Positions 49,301-59,639 are shown, counted from the first letter of the stretch. The stretch: DNA of 64,000 bases from Liquidambar formosana (GCA_039720395.1 CM077826.1:34432687-34496686), one strand, 5' to 3'. Notes: generated from the sequence alone by a model not told the origin. Numbers and translations are program-made.

Positions 49301-50487
49301 GTAAATAACATTAAAGGTTTCCAATAGAACCACAAGAAGAGTAGAGATGTGATGGTTACTGGAACGTTTACCACTAAAATTCAGGAGAAATAAAAGAGAG
49401 AAAAAATAGTTACTGTAGTAACCTATTCCATGGGCCATCAAATATATTCTCCAATTCTGGGCATTGTGGATCATCTTCATCAGGGACCCAGCGTTCCAGC
49501 TCTCTCTCCACGTCAATATTACGAGATTGTGATATGATTGAGTCCAGCATTAATTCTTTCTGTTTCTCACGAAGCTCATTTGACAACCCATCCCTGGTAA
49601 CAGACACATCCTGGAACAATTGAATAACCAAACTAAATCACTATGATCAAGGAGTTATAAGATGAATTTAGCTACTTGATCCAACAAAACACAGATGTAA
49701 ATTTCTTCACTATAGCAACAACCATAACTGTCTGCTTACTATCATATAAGTATACAATTGAGATCTCAAATACTTTAAATCAATTTTACTAGTCAGAATC
49801 TAGAACTGAGAAAAGGAATTTCCAGCTAAAAGAAATGCAACAGAACCTTCGCTATAACTTGCACAAATTCTTCATTAGGTATAATTAAAGTCTTCAAAGG
49901 AGCCTTGCTAACAGATTCTGAATTAGTCTTCTGTCCTCTGAAGGAACCCTCCTTTGTTAAACGAGCCATTTTCAAGATAATCCCTACAAATGATGAGCAA
50001 GTGAATATCGAGAAAGCAAATGGCTAAATAAAGGACTTCACTTATTTAAGGTATATGGAGAAAAAAAAAACTTTAATTTACAACATAAGTAACAAAAGCA
50101 TGATCTATGAAACAACTACAAGATCATCACGAACATACCAAAATCTTTATCAGCATTTGTTGCATGAAATATTCCAGAGAAAATAGATCCATTTGTCACC
50201 TGGACATCCACATGCTGTCCTATAAGACACGTTGTTAAATATACTAGTCGATCACGTTCATATCCTCCACCTTTGCTGCCAGTCAGCACACCTGGACCAA
50301 CTATCATTAGAAAGACGAGCACAACACAATAAAAAACCAATCCAGGTCAGAGGTTTTCACCTGCATTTGTTGTCCTGCTGGGATTTGATTTTCCAGCATG
50401 CAACTTAGTCCCCAATTCTCTTTCACCTTTTCGACGACTAAATCCATTGGAAGAAGATCTGGGCTGTACAACTTGTTGCAGACTCAT
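27866..50487 (-). CDS. CID4: Ataxin-2-like CTC-interacting-domain protein (CID3/CID4 type), complete
   Basis: Fourteen exons join in phase with GT/AG borders: 50487-50361, 50291-50139, 49983-49847, 49610-49423, 41170-40993, 40904-40668, 37020-36899, 36713-36653, 36520-36487, 30908-30586, 30154-30008, 28449-28348, 28220-28155 and 27895-27866 (TAG). They total 1905 nt, 634 residues. Domains are an ataxin-2 Sm-like fold (residues about 55-103, LVYLTTCLIGQHVDVQV then GIFHATNADKDFG), a linker with CPELENIFDGPWNR, LsmAD (about 217-261, FDEELYTTKLERGP), a Ser-rich disordered region, PAM2 (521-534, EFKLNPNAKSFIPS) and a C-terminus ending EMQYKGRDY. By family knowledge it is a cytoplasmic RNA-associated protein that binds the MLLE domain of poly(A)-binding protein and takes part in translation, mRNA stability or stress granules. 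The ATG is chosen because MSLQQVVQPRSS begins the conserved plant N-terminus. CID3 and CID4 cannot be separated here. The 8.25-kb and 5.6-kb introns are swollen by transposons. Confidence 0.93.
28870..29651. mobile_element. MULE-type MITE, 782 bp, perfect 9-bp TSD (family B)
   Basis: Ends GGGAAAATTGGCAATAACCCC and, reverse complemented, GGGATTTTTGGCCATAGCCCC are inverted repeats. The 9-bp flanks AAACAATAA (28861-28869 and 29652-29660) are identical, as for Mutator superfamily elements. Non-coding, with a G33 run (29383-29415). It lies in the CID intron between the exons at 30008 and 28449. It is related to the element at 21.08-22.75 kb. Confidence 0.85.
30306..30566. repeat. (TA)n clusters next to a CID splice donor
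   Basis: Two AT-dinucleotide arrays (30319-30346 and 30447-30566) with ATATAG/CTATAT interruptions, about 120 bp of near-perfect palindrome, lie 20 nt intron-ward of the donor at 30585. They can form cruciform DNA or RNA hairpins. Confidence 0.85.
32301..33471 (+). mobile_element. Hairpin-headed AT-rich element, copy 1 (Helitron-like?)
   Basis: It opens ATACTAGTTGGTGCACACGT with a GTGCACAC...GTGTGCAC-type imperfect hairpin. It closes TAGAGACTTTTAATAGTAGTATAGATATAG. The same head and tail bound a shorter copy at 53789-54290. The pattern resembles plant non-autonomous Helitrons with a CCCGCGC-type hairpin at one end, but the class is inferred. It lies in the CID intron 30909-36486. Confidence 0.45.
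33480..33626. mobile_element. Short TIR MITE, 147 bp
   Basis: Ends GGTAGGGATGTGCTGATATAAG and, reverse complemented, GGTAGGGACATGTTGATATAAG differ at few positions over 22 bp. Non-coding. The duplication is not clear. It sits just left of the LINE insertion. Confidence 0.65.
33658..35576 (+). mobile_element. 5'-truncated L1-type LINE with 13-bp TSD
   Basis: Plus-strand frames, broken by stops and shifts, give late reverse-transcriptase motifs: KPRKVFKATRG then ETHY/LSPFLF-like text near 33740, and FADDT encoded at about 33849-33863 (the catalytic Asp pair). The zinc-binding region follows at 34944-35264 (CIMCKKEVEHIDHLFLHC). The 3' end is an A-rich tail. TATATATTGTGTT occurs at 33645-33657 and 35577-35589, a 13-bp duplication fixing the insertion as 1919 bp. 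Inserted antisense in a CID intron and dead by mutation. Confidence 0.9.
37047..37064. repeat. G18 run in the polypyrimidine tract of a CID intron
   Basis: On the transcribed strand this is C18, 27 nt upstream of the acceptor for exon 37020-36899, followed by a CTCTTTCTCTC stretch. It therefore lies within or next to the polypyrimidine tract. Confidence 0.8.
37744..37906 (-). mobile_element. tRNA-derived SINE, 11-bp TSD
   Basis: On the minus strand the head has GTGACTACACCTCATGAAG and a B-box-like GAGTTCGATTCTTGC, then a body with CCATATGGGTTGTGGGGTC. Flanks TTGATGAGAAC (37733-37743) and TTGAAGAGAAC (37907-37917) differ once. A truncated relative lies at 40425-40545. In a CID intron, same strand as the gene. 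Confidence 0.75.
37997..38314. mobile_element. TTA-flanked MITE of the GGCTGTGTTTG family, short copy
   Basis: Termini GGCTGTGTTTTCTTTG and, reverse complemented, GGCTGTGTTTGTTATG, with TTA at 37994-37996 and 38315-38317. GGAATG/CATTCC repeats form long arms. It shares termini with the 953-bp element at 19.8 kb. Confidence 0.8.
38318..40424. other. CID intron body, no gene
   Basis: Intron sequence with a (CT)n(CA)n compound microsatellite at 39361-39405. No exon, RNA gene or delimited element was seen. Confidence 0.45.
40425..40545 (-). mobile_element. SINE fragment related to 37744-37906
   Basis: Shares CATATAAGACCCCACAACCC and the following GTCCAAGG block (plus strand) with the SINE at 37.7 kb. 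The tRNA-like head is degenerate. No duplication was found. Confidence 0.55.
41597..41640 (+). repeat. (CT)n microsatellite in CID intron
   Basis: About 20 CT units, preceded by moderately GC-rich intron sequence (41460-41590) of unknown origin. Confidence 0.85.
42543..43835. mobile_element. MULE-like element in CID intron 4
   Basis: Termini GGTTCAAAGTCTCGGTCTCG and, reverse complemented, GGTTCAAAGTCTCGCTTGTG are inverted, and both subterminal zones are rich in CGAGA/TCTCG motifs. The interior contains a (CT)n tract (43286-43325) and GC-rich text. Flanks TTGCCATCAT and TTGCCATTCAT suggest an imperfect duplication of about 9 bp offset slightly from the TIR. No transposase is visible. Confidence 0.6.
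43850..44560 (-). mobile_element. Degenerate retrotransposon gag remnant
   Basis: On the minus strand, shifted frames give a FISGLRTAIQV-like segment (about 44195-44160), then CFICGALDIKQRPF near 43957-43920, resembling a gag CCHC zinc knuckle with its later ligands lost. Neighbouring 44640-45700 has similar retroelement texture (TATA-like CTCTATAAATAATTC near 44890) but is not assigned. An inference from weak matches. Confidence 0.4.
44531..44575 (+). repeat. C15 / G16 homopolymer pair
   Basis: C15 (44531-44545) and G16 (44560-44575) are separated by 14 mostly A bases, so they can pair as a GC hairpin. Confidence 0.8.
45700..46490 (+). mobile_element. L1-type LINE 3' fragment (zf-RVT)
   Basis: Plus-strand frames include FVGQILLPF/SVKSYYHSL text and then, in frame from 46012, a zinc-binding segment CVLCKDKEETVDHLLIHCP, typical of plant LINE reverse-transcriptase C-termini. 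The 3' end has CTTCTTGTATACTTCCTGTG and an A-rich AAATAAATAAAT tail at 46470-46492. A T11 run at 45961 breaks the frame. It sits antisense in CID intron 4. Confidence 0.75.
46668..47507 (+). mobile_element. Solo LTR, 840 bp, copia-like, TSD ATAGG
   Basis: Starts TGATGCA and ends TGCATCA, a perfect 7-bp inverted terminus, flanked by ATAGG at 46663-46667 and 47508-47512. A TATA-like CCTATAAAAAGCC (about 47045) follows three AGTTGGCTTATGTTGTAAGC-like repeats in U3. Orientation is plus, opposite to the CID gene. No internal region or partner LTR. Confidence 0.88.
47513..49422. other. Remainder of CID intron 4
   Basis: AT-rich intron sequence. At 48690-48835 a unit of about 70 bp with GTAACGAAGACCCATGACC-like text is duplicated in tandem. 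Nothing else is recognised. Confidence 0.5.
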
Positions 50488-50542
50488 CCTTAGAATCAGC
50501 CTCTAACCTACTAAGAACAAGCTTGAAATCAGTTTCAGTCAT
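50438..50542 (-). promoter_or_regulatory. Upstream ORF overlapping the CID start codon
   Basis: An ATG at 50542 lies 55 nt upstream of the main ATG in another frame. It opens 34 codons (MTETDFKLV...) and stops at TAG 50440-50438, after the main start. The most plausible acceptor (TTTGCTGCAG, ending just above 50546) puts this ATG in the mature leader. An overlapping uORF generally lowers initiation at the main start. Use of a later acceptor such as TTCTTAG near 50512 would remove it. Confidence 0.55.
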
Positions 50543-51556
50543 GCGACTGCAGCAAAGAGGCATCAGACAAGTGGTAGATCATTTGAGAAGCATGTACAGA
50601 TTGTGCAACTAAAAATGTGGTGAATATGGTGAAACAGCAAATGTGCTGTTAACATGTAATACTATGAGCCCTTAAAAATACAACTAAAACCAAAAGCAAG
50701 GGTAAGGAAAATTCTAAAGGGCATAAATAACCCCAAAAGACCTATAGAGTTCAGACTCCTCTTTCAATTCAAAAGTCTACTTCCTCATTAGCCCATTTAC
50801 AAACCAAGTGAAAGAAGAAACAACCCCACCAAAATTTCCAGAACTTCATGCATTAACTGCAAATAACTTCAGAAACCTTAAAGAGTGTTCTTGATAAATC
50901 TAATAATAGTGGGATAACAGTGGGAACATCCCCATAACAAATTTGTTTCTCAAACCAATATGTGTGGCCTCTCCACCTCTCCAAGCCCTACAAGAAAAGG
51001 CTATAATCTCAACTTTCCTAGCACCACCCTAACCGACTCGGTTTACTAAAGAGCAAGCATAAAAACCAAATTTCAGTCAACCAAGCAGACATGGAGGGTG
51101 CAGAAGAAGCAAAAGTCTAAGAAAAACTTGGCACCTTAAAGTCTACAGTAAAAAGGGACGACAGGACTATTGAAGCACCAGGTGGGAGTAGGTGCACAAG
51201 GGGCACAATAGGAGGTACAAATTTTTGGGTGAGTAGGAAGCACCAAAAGAAATGTCTCTGCCTTCTACATATGTAGACACAAACATAAGTGTAAAATACG
51301 TGTATGTAATCCAAGTTATTAATAGAGATAATTAAAAATTTTGGCAACAAAATCAAATATTAAATGCCACTAATAAGATGTAGCAACATCAACAATAGGA
51401 ATGCATTGGAAGTTTAGAGTTCTAAAACAGTTTATATTATTCAGAAGAAAAGACATATACATTATTATTGCAGCGACAATCATTGTAAAATAAATAGATA
51501 TGCTTCAACAGCTTGAAATGAGACGTTGTTAGAAAATGAGATACAAAACCTACGAC

Positions 51557-51607
51557 CTTTTCAACAAGAGCTGCGGGTAAAGGCTCCTTTTGAGTTGTGA
51601 CAACCAC
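51557..51607 (-). other. Candidate non-coding leader exon of the CID gene
   Basis: On the minus strand a strong acceptor (TTTTGTTTAG) precedes GTGGTTGTCACAACTC. A possible donor follows GTTGAAAAG near 51557 but is not consensus. It lies between the first leader exon and the coding exon. Without transcript data it is a weak call. Confidence 0.3.
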
Positions 51608-52186
51608 CTAAACAAAAGAAAGATGTACATTACTTTTCTAGTGAAGCCAAATTAAGAAGAAGAACCCAATTGAATTCTATGTACCCATTTCAATAAATAA
51701 ATTTTAAAAATAGAAAAATTAAAAAACAGTGAAGTTAAAACCAGCACATGCACATATATACACAAATACACAAAGAGGGGGGGAGAGAGGGGAAGAGAGA
51801 GGGAGAGAGAGTGTGAGGATTATAACACAATCTACAAGGGCTGAATTCAGGTAGGAATAACATATATAATAAAGAGAGAAAGATTATTTGCATGCCGAAA
51901 ATGATTTTTCCTCCGTTTGGTTGCCGGTAAAATGTAAGGAAAAGATAATAATCTACAATTCAGAAACAGAGAATCTTCACCGTTTATGACCCCAAAAACA
52001 CTACAAAATCGACTAAACTAAACCTTAAATTTAACATAACATCAAAGATTTAATATTTACATTTCCCTTCACTCCATTCGTTTTCTGAGTAACCAAACAG
52101 AGTATTAACATTAAGATTGAAAAAAAAAAAAAAAAAAAAACAGCACAACAAAAAGAGAGAAAGAGATTTAAGAACATGATCCTTAC

Positions 52187-52244
52187 CTTATAAGCTTGGT
52201 TGCTCTATATTTGTACAATTCTTCTCCGAATAAATATATATAAC

Positions 52245-52293
<49 letters not shown>

Positions 52294-52560
52294 GACTCAG
52301 TGAGTTAGGGTTAGGAAGTAGGGTTTTTTAGGGTTCTGAAGAAGAAGAAGCAGAAAACGAAGGTGAAGATCGGAGAAACACGAATCACGAGGTCACAACG
52401 TAACGTACCGAGAGGATCGAAGAGAGAGGGGCCGGGTGTGGGGGGGATTTGGTGTCTATAGAAAGGTTTAGAAAGTATTGTGATTCGAAAAAAAAAAAAA
52501 CGTTTGTATACGAGTATGGCGTGTGTGTGAGAACAGAGACAGGAGGCTACGAAGCCTCTG
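52187..52560 (-). promoter_or_regulatory. CID gene first leader exon and promoter
   Basis: On the minus strand a consensus donor CTTATAAG|GTAAGG ends a putative exon at 52187. Upstream in it are (TA)n/(CT)n tracts (52300-52235) and AACCCTAAAAAACCC / CTAACCCTAACTC (52338-52303), telo-box-like motifs common in leaders of translation-related plant genes. The transcription start is not resolved, and 52560-52760 would be core or proximal promoter. Confidence 0.5.
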
Positions 52561-52760
52561 AAGCAAGGGGGAGGGAAAGATAGGGTGTGTGGAGGTGCAG
52601 GGTTCAAAGGGAAATCAAACGTTTGATATTTTGATTGCTGGGTGTGAGGTTTTTTTTTTTTTTTTTTTTTGGGAATTTGGAATTTGGAATTTGGGGCTGG
52701 TTTGGAATTAGACAAACTAATCATAATCTTATTAATGTCACTTCTACTCAATTGCATGTA

Positions 52761-53866
52761 TCTAATACATGCAAAATTTCTCTGGGCGTGATATAGCCAA
52801 ATTAGCTTGAGATTATGAAAACTTTAATATGAATGTTTAGGCAACTATTCGAGAGAATGTTTAGCCAAATCTAGAAGGCATTACAACTAATAAAACCAAA
52901 GCAATTGCACCAAGGAAATGAGAGTGCATTCGATGAATCAAACACAAGCAAACTGAATAGAACAGTTACAAGCTTTTAAAGACCAATGATCAATTGATAG
53001 CAAATGTAAATAAGAACAACAAAATTGAAGGATGCAAGCTAGCCTATACAAACTAGAACCCTAAGCACAACGATTGAAAGCTTGGAATTAGTAAGAAGCA
53101 AGGCTAAATCTAGTCATATTTGCAAACCAAATGGAACGGCTATAAGCTTTGTAAAGAATTATTTTTTAGATGTCTTTAGCTTTATAAAAAGAGAAAAAAA
53201 AATCCTATTGCCAAGGATCATGAATTTTTGCTCTTCAAGAATACTGTCCAAACCAAGTTAGATGCAATAGAATCTACAAAAGAATACAAGTAACAATTTT
53301 TAAATAATTTTTAAATTTATTACTACAAAAGAATACAAGTAACCAAGTTAGGCAAATGATGAAGAAGATCTACAGAAGGCTCATCAAATTATGATCATTC
53401 TAATGAAGATGATTGTTATGCAATTTATTTTTATTCTTAGTAGTAATAATTTCAAGAAATCTCACTCCAGCTCATTAAGACCATATTATTTACCTATTGA
53501 GAGGACTCATTTATTTTCCAACGCATCAAGATTTACCTTTTAGCGACCAGATTTTGTTTTTTTCAGAAGATTTACTTTCCGGCTCATCAAACAAAACAAG
53601 TTTTCAAAAGGATCATATCAAGAATTTTACTTTATTATAGAATTTACTGTTTAAAAGCATGCCCTAGAATTTATCCTAACACAAGTCACGACTATTAGTA
53701 TTGTATTTTTTATAAATAAAATATACAAATATGTGATTTAAATTATTATTTATTATATGTGATTTTATAACTATCATGTCATTTATTTATACTAGACATG
53801 GGCACACATGCGTTGTACGTGAATAATATTAAAATAATAAAAAATATATAAAAATTCATAAATTCT

Positions 53867-53898
<32 letters not shown>

Positions 53899-56509
53899 AT
53901 AATTATTTGTTACTTTTTGTTGAAAACATAAATACCCTTTGAGAGGCATGTACACGTATAATGTCTTAATATGTATCACATTTAGGTCATTAGAATGGAT
54001 GCTTGACACAATAGGTTAAACTTCCTTCCATTAACTAGAAGTCATGGTAGGAATAGGAAGTTGGTTAGGAGACATGCATAGTATAGGAAGCCGTGTAAAA
54101 TTCATAAAGTTGACGTCATTATCTTTCTTTCTCTTTTCTCTTCTTTTCTATTAGAAAATAAACATTCTTAATTGATTAAATATGAGGGTAAATAAGTATT
54201 TAAAATTTAAAATAAGGTTGTAATGGTCAATCAAAAGTTTTTTTAAGATATAGACTTTTATAGGTAGTATAGATATATATATAGATATAGATTGTCCATT
54301 ATTATGAGTTAGTAAGCATATTAATATCGGGAGTTACAAATTTTTTTTAAAAGATAAAAAATGGTTTTTCCACTATCATTTTGATGGTTTTTTAGTTGTC
54401 TTCTTCTTCTTTGGAATAAGAAACCACAAGAATTTCATAAAGCTTTTTCCTAATCCTTCCTGTTTCTCTATCTATAAACTTCTTTTATATAAAATTCGAT
54501 CTAGCGTTCTTCAATATTTATTAAATATTTTCATGGAATGATCTAGAGTTGTTCGGTTCTTTGTACTTACGAATGCACTGCGTACAAGAAACACGATTGT
54601 TTAATCTTTGAGGGGCGCAAAACAACTCTTAAGAACAATGTTCTCACACGTCTCAATCGATAAGTTTATTTCTTCTTTATTTGAAGTTATATTATTTCAT
54701 ATTTTGATTTTCAATATCCATGTTTTTCTTTGATATTTCCAACAATTAGTTAGTTTCCACTACAATTCCTAAAGGATTTTCATTTTATTGTGCTAATTTT
54801 TTTTTTTTTTCTTTTTGTAAGACAAACCAAAAATCCTCAACTTCTTATTTTCTTTACTCATTTTTCTCTTGTGTGGATCTCAAAATGGAAATAATATATT
54901 GCGGCATTAGGCCATCTTCCCAATCCTCTTTCTATCTCTAGAGGATTCCAAATTAAGTGGTGCATTAATTTAGATTACAAAAAAGCAACCAAGAATTCTA
55001 TTCAATAATTATTTTCCAAAATTCTTTGACTTTGTAAAAACCATGTTGCCAAGGATCATGAATTTTTTCTCTCCAAGAATTATATCTAGACCAAGTTTGT
55101 AATGAGCTAAAATTTTGATTCATAAGAATATTAGGTTTAATCGTGCTTAAGGCGTATTTTGGTGAGCCATTTTATCACATTTTTTAGGATTTTGAGGATT
55201 ATAGTCCTCTATAGCGGCATTATAGTCAATTAAACCAAACAGAATGCTCTAGTTGTCATGCATTGGGGGGGAGGGGGGTTTTTTGGTATGAAAGAAAAAC
55301 AAAACAAACAACTACCTCCTAGGGGTACAAACACCCACTAGGTCAGCATAAAGAACATTACATAGGCCCGTAGGGGCTATGTCAAGGATAACACAATTAC
55401 TCTCAACCTTATAACCCTCTGCTGCAAGAAAATCGGCACTTGTACACCAGTTGCCCTCACGTACCTATAGTTAACAACTAACATATTTCCATGTTAGTTT
55501 TAGTACTTATTTGGATTAGATCCTGGGAGGTACAAAATCTATTTTGGCGGCCATAAGCTTATTTTGGGCTTGTTTGGGTATTTTGTCATAATTAATTTTG
55601 GATAAAGGATTTGATTTTAGGGCCTATTTAGGAAACATTAAGGTACCCCAACTTCTCTCAAAGTCATTGGGAATCAAGTTGAAAGGTTTAATGAAACTAT
55701 TTGTATTACCAAATATATCCTCCACATTTCAATACCTGACAAAAGAATACCAACCATAGCCTCAAGCCCACTAACATAATGTTTAGGGATTTGCCTCACT
55801 CTCAAATTTGAGAAGCTATTCTCGTCATTTTTGTCGATCTTTGTGAGCGCCATTCCCAACAAAAAATCTTCTTATTCGACAACAATTTTTCCATATAAAA
55901 CCAATTTCTCTCTCTTCAATACCTTTATTTCTCTCTTTTCTCAAAATCGTTCTCATTAAAACCTTTTTTTTTTTTTTTTATCTTGTTTTCATATTTTTTG
56001 GATAATGGATAATGATATGATGGTTTGTAAACAAATTTTAATTTTTCTCTGATTTCATGTTTGATTTATTTATTTTTTCTTTCTAAATTCAACTGTGAAC
56101 CCCCACCATGTTTGTGTGTTTTCATAAAAACCCCAATGTCTTGGTGGTTTTGATCTCTTTTGCAAATTAGGTCCCCCCCCTTTTCTGGTTCCTGATTTGT
56201 TGCTGTTGTGCTTGTTTTTGTCATTTCTCTTAAAAATTTGCAAGTTGCCCTTTGGTTAGCAAGATGAAGAGTTGGGAAAGTTTGGCTATCGATCTTGCTC
56301 TCTTCTTTTTAGTTGTTTCCAATATAATATTTAAAGAGCTTTAGTAAGCAATTTGAATGCCATTTTCACTAACTCATTTGTAAAAGGATACCAGATACTA
56401 CACGTAAAGGTTTAGGGCTAACTGTATTTGTAAAAGGATGTCAAACACTATATGTAGAGGTTCAGTGTTAACTGTATAAGTATTGTACCCTGTTATGGAA
56501 AGCACAGTC
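52761..56509. other. Upstream of the CID gene, no gene recognised
   Basis: A 3.7-kb AT-rich stretch. It contains a hairpin-headed element (53789-54290) and a tandem pair of about 50 bp (TTTGTAAAAGGAT..., 56380-56480). A segment at 55300-55460 has possible degenerate minus-strand coding text that I could not assign. No splice-consistent gene was found. Confidence 0.4.
53789..54290 (+). mobile_element. Hairpin-headed AT-rich element, copy 2
   Basis: Opens ATACTAGACATGGGCACAC and closes TAGACTTTTATAGGTAGTATAG, matching head and tail of the element at 32301-33471 in the same orientation but only about 500 bp long. Non-coding. Confidence 0.45.
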
Positions 56510-58702
56510 TGTCACACCCCAAACCCAAAAGATTGGATTTGGCGACATGATTGCCATAACCCACATAGGACTATGTCTCACATAGGTTAGACCACTTAAC
56601 AATATCAACCTATGATAAATTTGTCTCCAATAATTCATCCATAATAAAATTCGAATCGTAGCATAACTAAAGTCTCAACAATTAATTGAAATAACTAGAT
56701 AAATCTATATCCAACAAAGTAAATTGTCACCTCCAATAACCTATTACAACATCCACTGAAATAATAAATTAATTTTTCTAACTACAAAAATAAAAGTTCT
56801 AATTAAACTAGCAAATCAAGCCGTCAACATTCTAACTCTTCGTACGCGGAAGTCTCTCACATCAAGCTATTCATCTGTGGGGAAAAATATAAGGTGTGAG
56901 CATAAAGTTCGGCAAGAAAACATTGCACAATATATACAAGAAGAGGTCAAGCATATTCGCACGATTAATTTAAAAACATGAATAACAAAACGATAAAGTT
57001 TCACAATAAATCATTTCTTTCAATTCAGTAGACATATAAACTTTTAGAAATAATTCTCTTGCTTTCAAATCAATAAACAATAACACTGAAACACTTTCGA
57101 TAACAATGCATTCGTTAAATCACTTTAGAATCACTGATTCATATAATCCAAATCAATAAAACACTAATTCATACAAGTACTTCCTCTGGCTAGACTCACA
57201 TTTAATAGGCGCCCATCATCATGGGACTTTACACTACATCAGTACTGATGACCAACAGTATTAGAATCTCCTGCTGGTACGGACCAATTTTCCAACAGTA
57301 TTAGAATACCCTGCTGGGACGGACCAATAATCTAACCAGAGTTCACACTTATCAATAAACATTTGACAAATATTTTTCACAAATAAAATAGATTCAAAAC
57401 ATGTATATAAAGAATTTCAATAAATGACTATTTTACTTGACCCATAGTGCATAAGAAATAACCACTTTGATAGTGGAAAGAATTTTGAAAACAATTAGTC
57501 CATAAATTATTGGCTCACAAAGAGGAATAAAAATCAGATTTATTTTTATTTAATCAAAGAGGGAGATACATTGTACAAGTTCCTTTACCTCAAGCCAAAC
57601 CTTCAACAATCCAAGCGATCAAATTCTTAACAATCCCAACACTACTCAAAACCTAAAATCAATAATATTCTTTATCAATAAATCACACTTAAGGTAAAAA
57701 GTCTCTCCAGCTAAGTGGTGCGTTAAGGGTTCAACGTCTAATTCTCATAGGCCTAATAATGCTTACTATATTTAATATAATTAATATATATACTAATGTG
57801 GCATTAAAATAGACTCATGTTAAATTATAAATTAATAGGTTTGAATTACCTTTTTAACACAGCAAAGTTACCGGTCAATCCGAGAGAAGTTAACTGTCAA
57901 CAGATGTGAAGTTGACAGTCTGAAAACAGCAGCAGATTTTTGTATTAACTTCCTTATGCTACCCAAGGCAAAAGCAAAAGTTCACCCACTGATTTTCCCT
58001 CAAAATCAGTCCCTAAATCTGTGGGAGAGATGTTTGTGGAAGGGTGTATGGTAGGGTTTGAGAAAATTTGTGATGGTGGACATGGGAAGTGGCGGTAGAA
58101 GTGGTGGAAACCACCATTTTTGGCTTTCCTTGTCACCCAAACCCAAAGAAAGAGATTTTTGGTGGTTGGATGATCTTATGCAGCAGCTATGGAGGAGTTT
58201 TTGAGTGGTGGTGATGATGGTTTAGTGGTTGTAGAAGTGATAGAGATGGAGGATTGGATTAGAGAAGAAAATCTTGGTAACACAATAAAGTTACCAGTCA
58301 ACATATGGTAAGTTACCTGTAAACAGACACGAAGTTTGCAGTCGATTCGTACAAAAACAGCATCAGCTCCTTTCTTTTTCCTTCTCTCTTGCTTTCTTTT
58401 CTTCTTTTTTTTTTTTTCTCTCTTTATATTGTTTTCAATCAAAAGAATATAAATCTTCCCTAAAGGTTTCTTATATAGGGTGCAAGTTAATCCTAACCTA
58501 ATTAGGATTACCTTCAAAGTTAGTGTTTGATTAGGATACGAAAACTATCACTCATTGATTAGAAAAAAATCATCCTTGTTTGGCTACAAAGTTGAACGTG
58601 TTCAAGGTTACTCCTAAATTAACTCATACGTTTAAATCTAACTAAAAGCAATCAATTTTTTAGTTAATTAATTGCAGGCTAAGAAAAATTCAGGGTTTTA
58701 CA
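56510..58702 (-). mobile_element. Solo LTR, 2193 bp, TSD CAGTC
   Basis: Plus-strand ends TGTCACACCCC and GGGTTTTACA give TG...CA. Perfect 5-bp flanks CAGTC lie at 56505-56509 and 58703-58707. Read on the minus strand there is a TATA box CCCTATATAAG (about 58478). Two diverged internal repeats start GTTACCGGTCAAT (57868) and GTTACCAGTCAAC (58290). The GGGGTGTGACA end suggests Ty3/gypsy, probably a family different from the other large solo LTRs. No internal domain present. Confidence 0.88.
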
Positions 58703-58707
58703 CAGTC

Positions 58708-59639
58708 GGCTTGCTTGTGTTTAGCTATGTCTTGTAAACTTGTAATTGGTATTTATTTTCTCACTCTTGCGTAATAATGGTTGACTGTTTTGAACAATTC
58801 AAGATGTTCTACTTACAAAGTTTTTGTACTTGCTAGTGACAATGATTTTCGTTAACTTAATGAAGATTATATATGATTTAGTGTTGTCAATTGTTTATAT
58901 TTAATGTTTCATTGTTTTATATTCATTTTAGTTAATTAGCAAATAGTTGATGTCAAGTGTTTTATAAATTTCATTTGAAACGTGTTATTAATTTTTAATA
59001 AGCATTTTCTTTTGGCTTTTTAGATACATAAATGAGAAGGTAGCTTAAACAACACTACTTTGCACTAATAAAAATAGACAAAGTTTTGTACTTTTTAGTT
59101 TACATAGCAAGATTCATTGTAATGAGATTTTCGATTTAGTAAGTGACTAATTTTTAGTAGGTATTTTCTATAGATATTTGATGGGTTATGATTTTTTTTT
59201 TTATTTAACTCATTTAATATTAGACTTCTTGCATTAATTGACAAAACTATAAGAATTCAAGTAATTTTTGGGTTGCAACAAGTTAACCTTTTAAAATGCT
59301 TAAAACTATTTCATGTTATCATATAATTGTGAGACTTAAAATAAACTGTTTTTCCAAATGTGCTCAAATGTCTTATATTGACATCCTTCAAGAGTAGGAA
59401 CTAAAAAATGAGGCAGCGGTAACTTATACCGCAATTGTCTAAAATTTTTACTACGCAATAAAATGAGTATCTAATCAAAAGACATTTATTAAATTTATAG
59501 TATATTAAAAATAATATTTTTGCTTCCCAGGCATCGCTCAATTTCTTATTAGTTGTACCTTGTTATCAAAAGTACAGTTGGCTTGTTTGTGTTTGATTAT
59601 TTGTTGTAAACTTGAAATTGATATTTAGTTTCTCATTTT
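58708..59639. other. AT-rich spacer before the copia element
   Basis: 58708-58775 is repeated with about 80% identity by eye at 59575-59650. No gene was found. The copia gag and protease regions should precede 59640 but are unrecognisable. Confidence 0.4.

Noticed and set aside
52303..52340. AACCCTAA-like motifs, possible interstitial telomere repeat
   Set aside because: Only two or three irregular units. They are better explained as telo-box motifs in the leader of the CID gene.
55674..55862. 62-codon minus-strand ORF upstream of the CID gene
   Set aside because: No recognisable family, no flanking splice or promoter signals, and AT-rich surroundings typical of chance frames.
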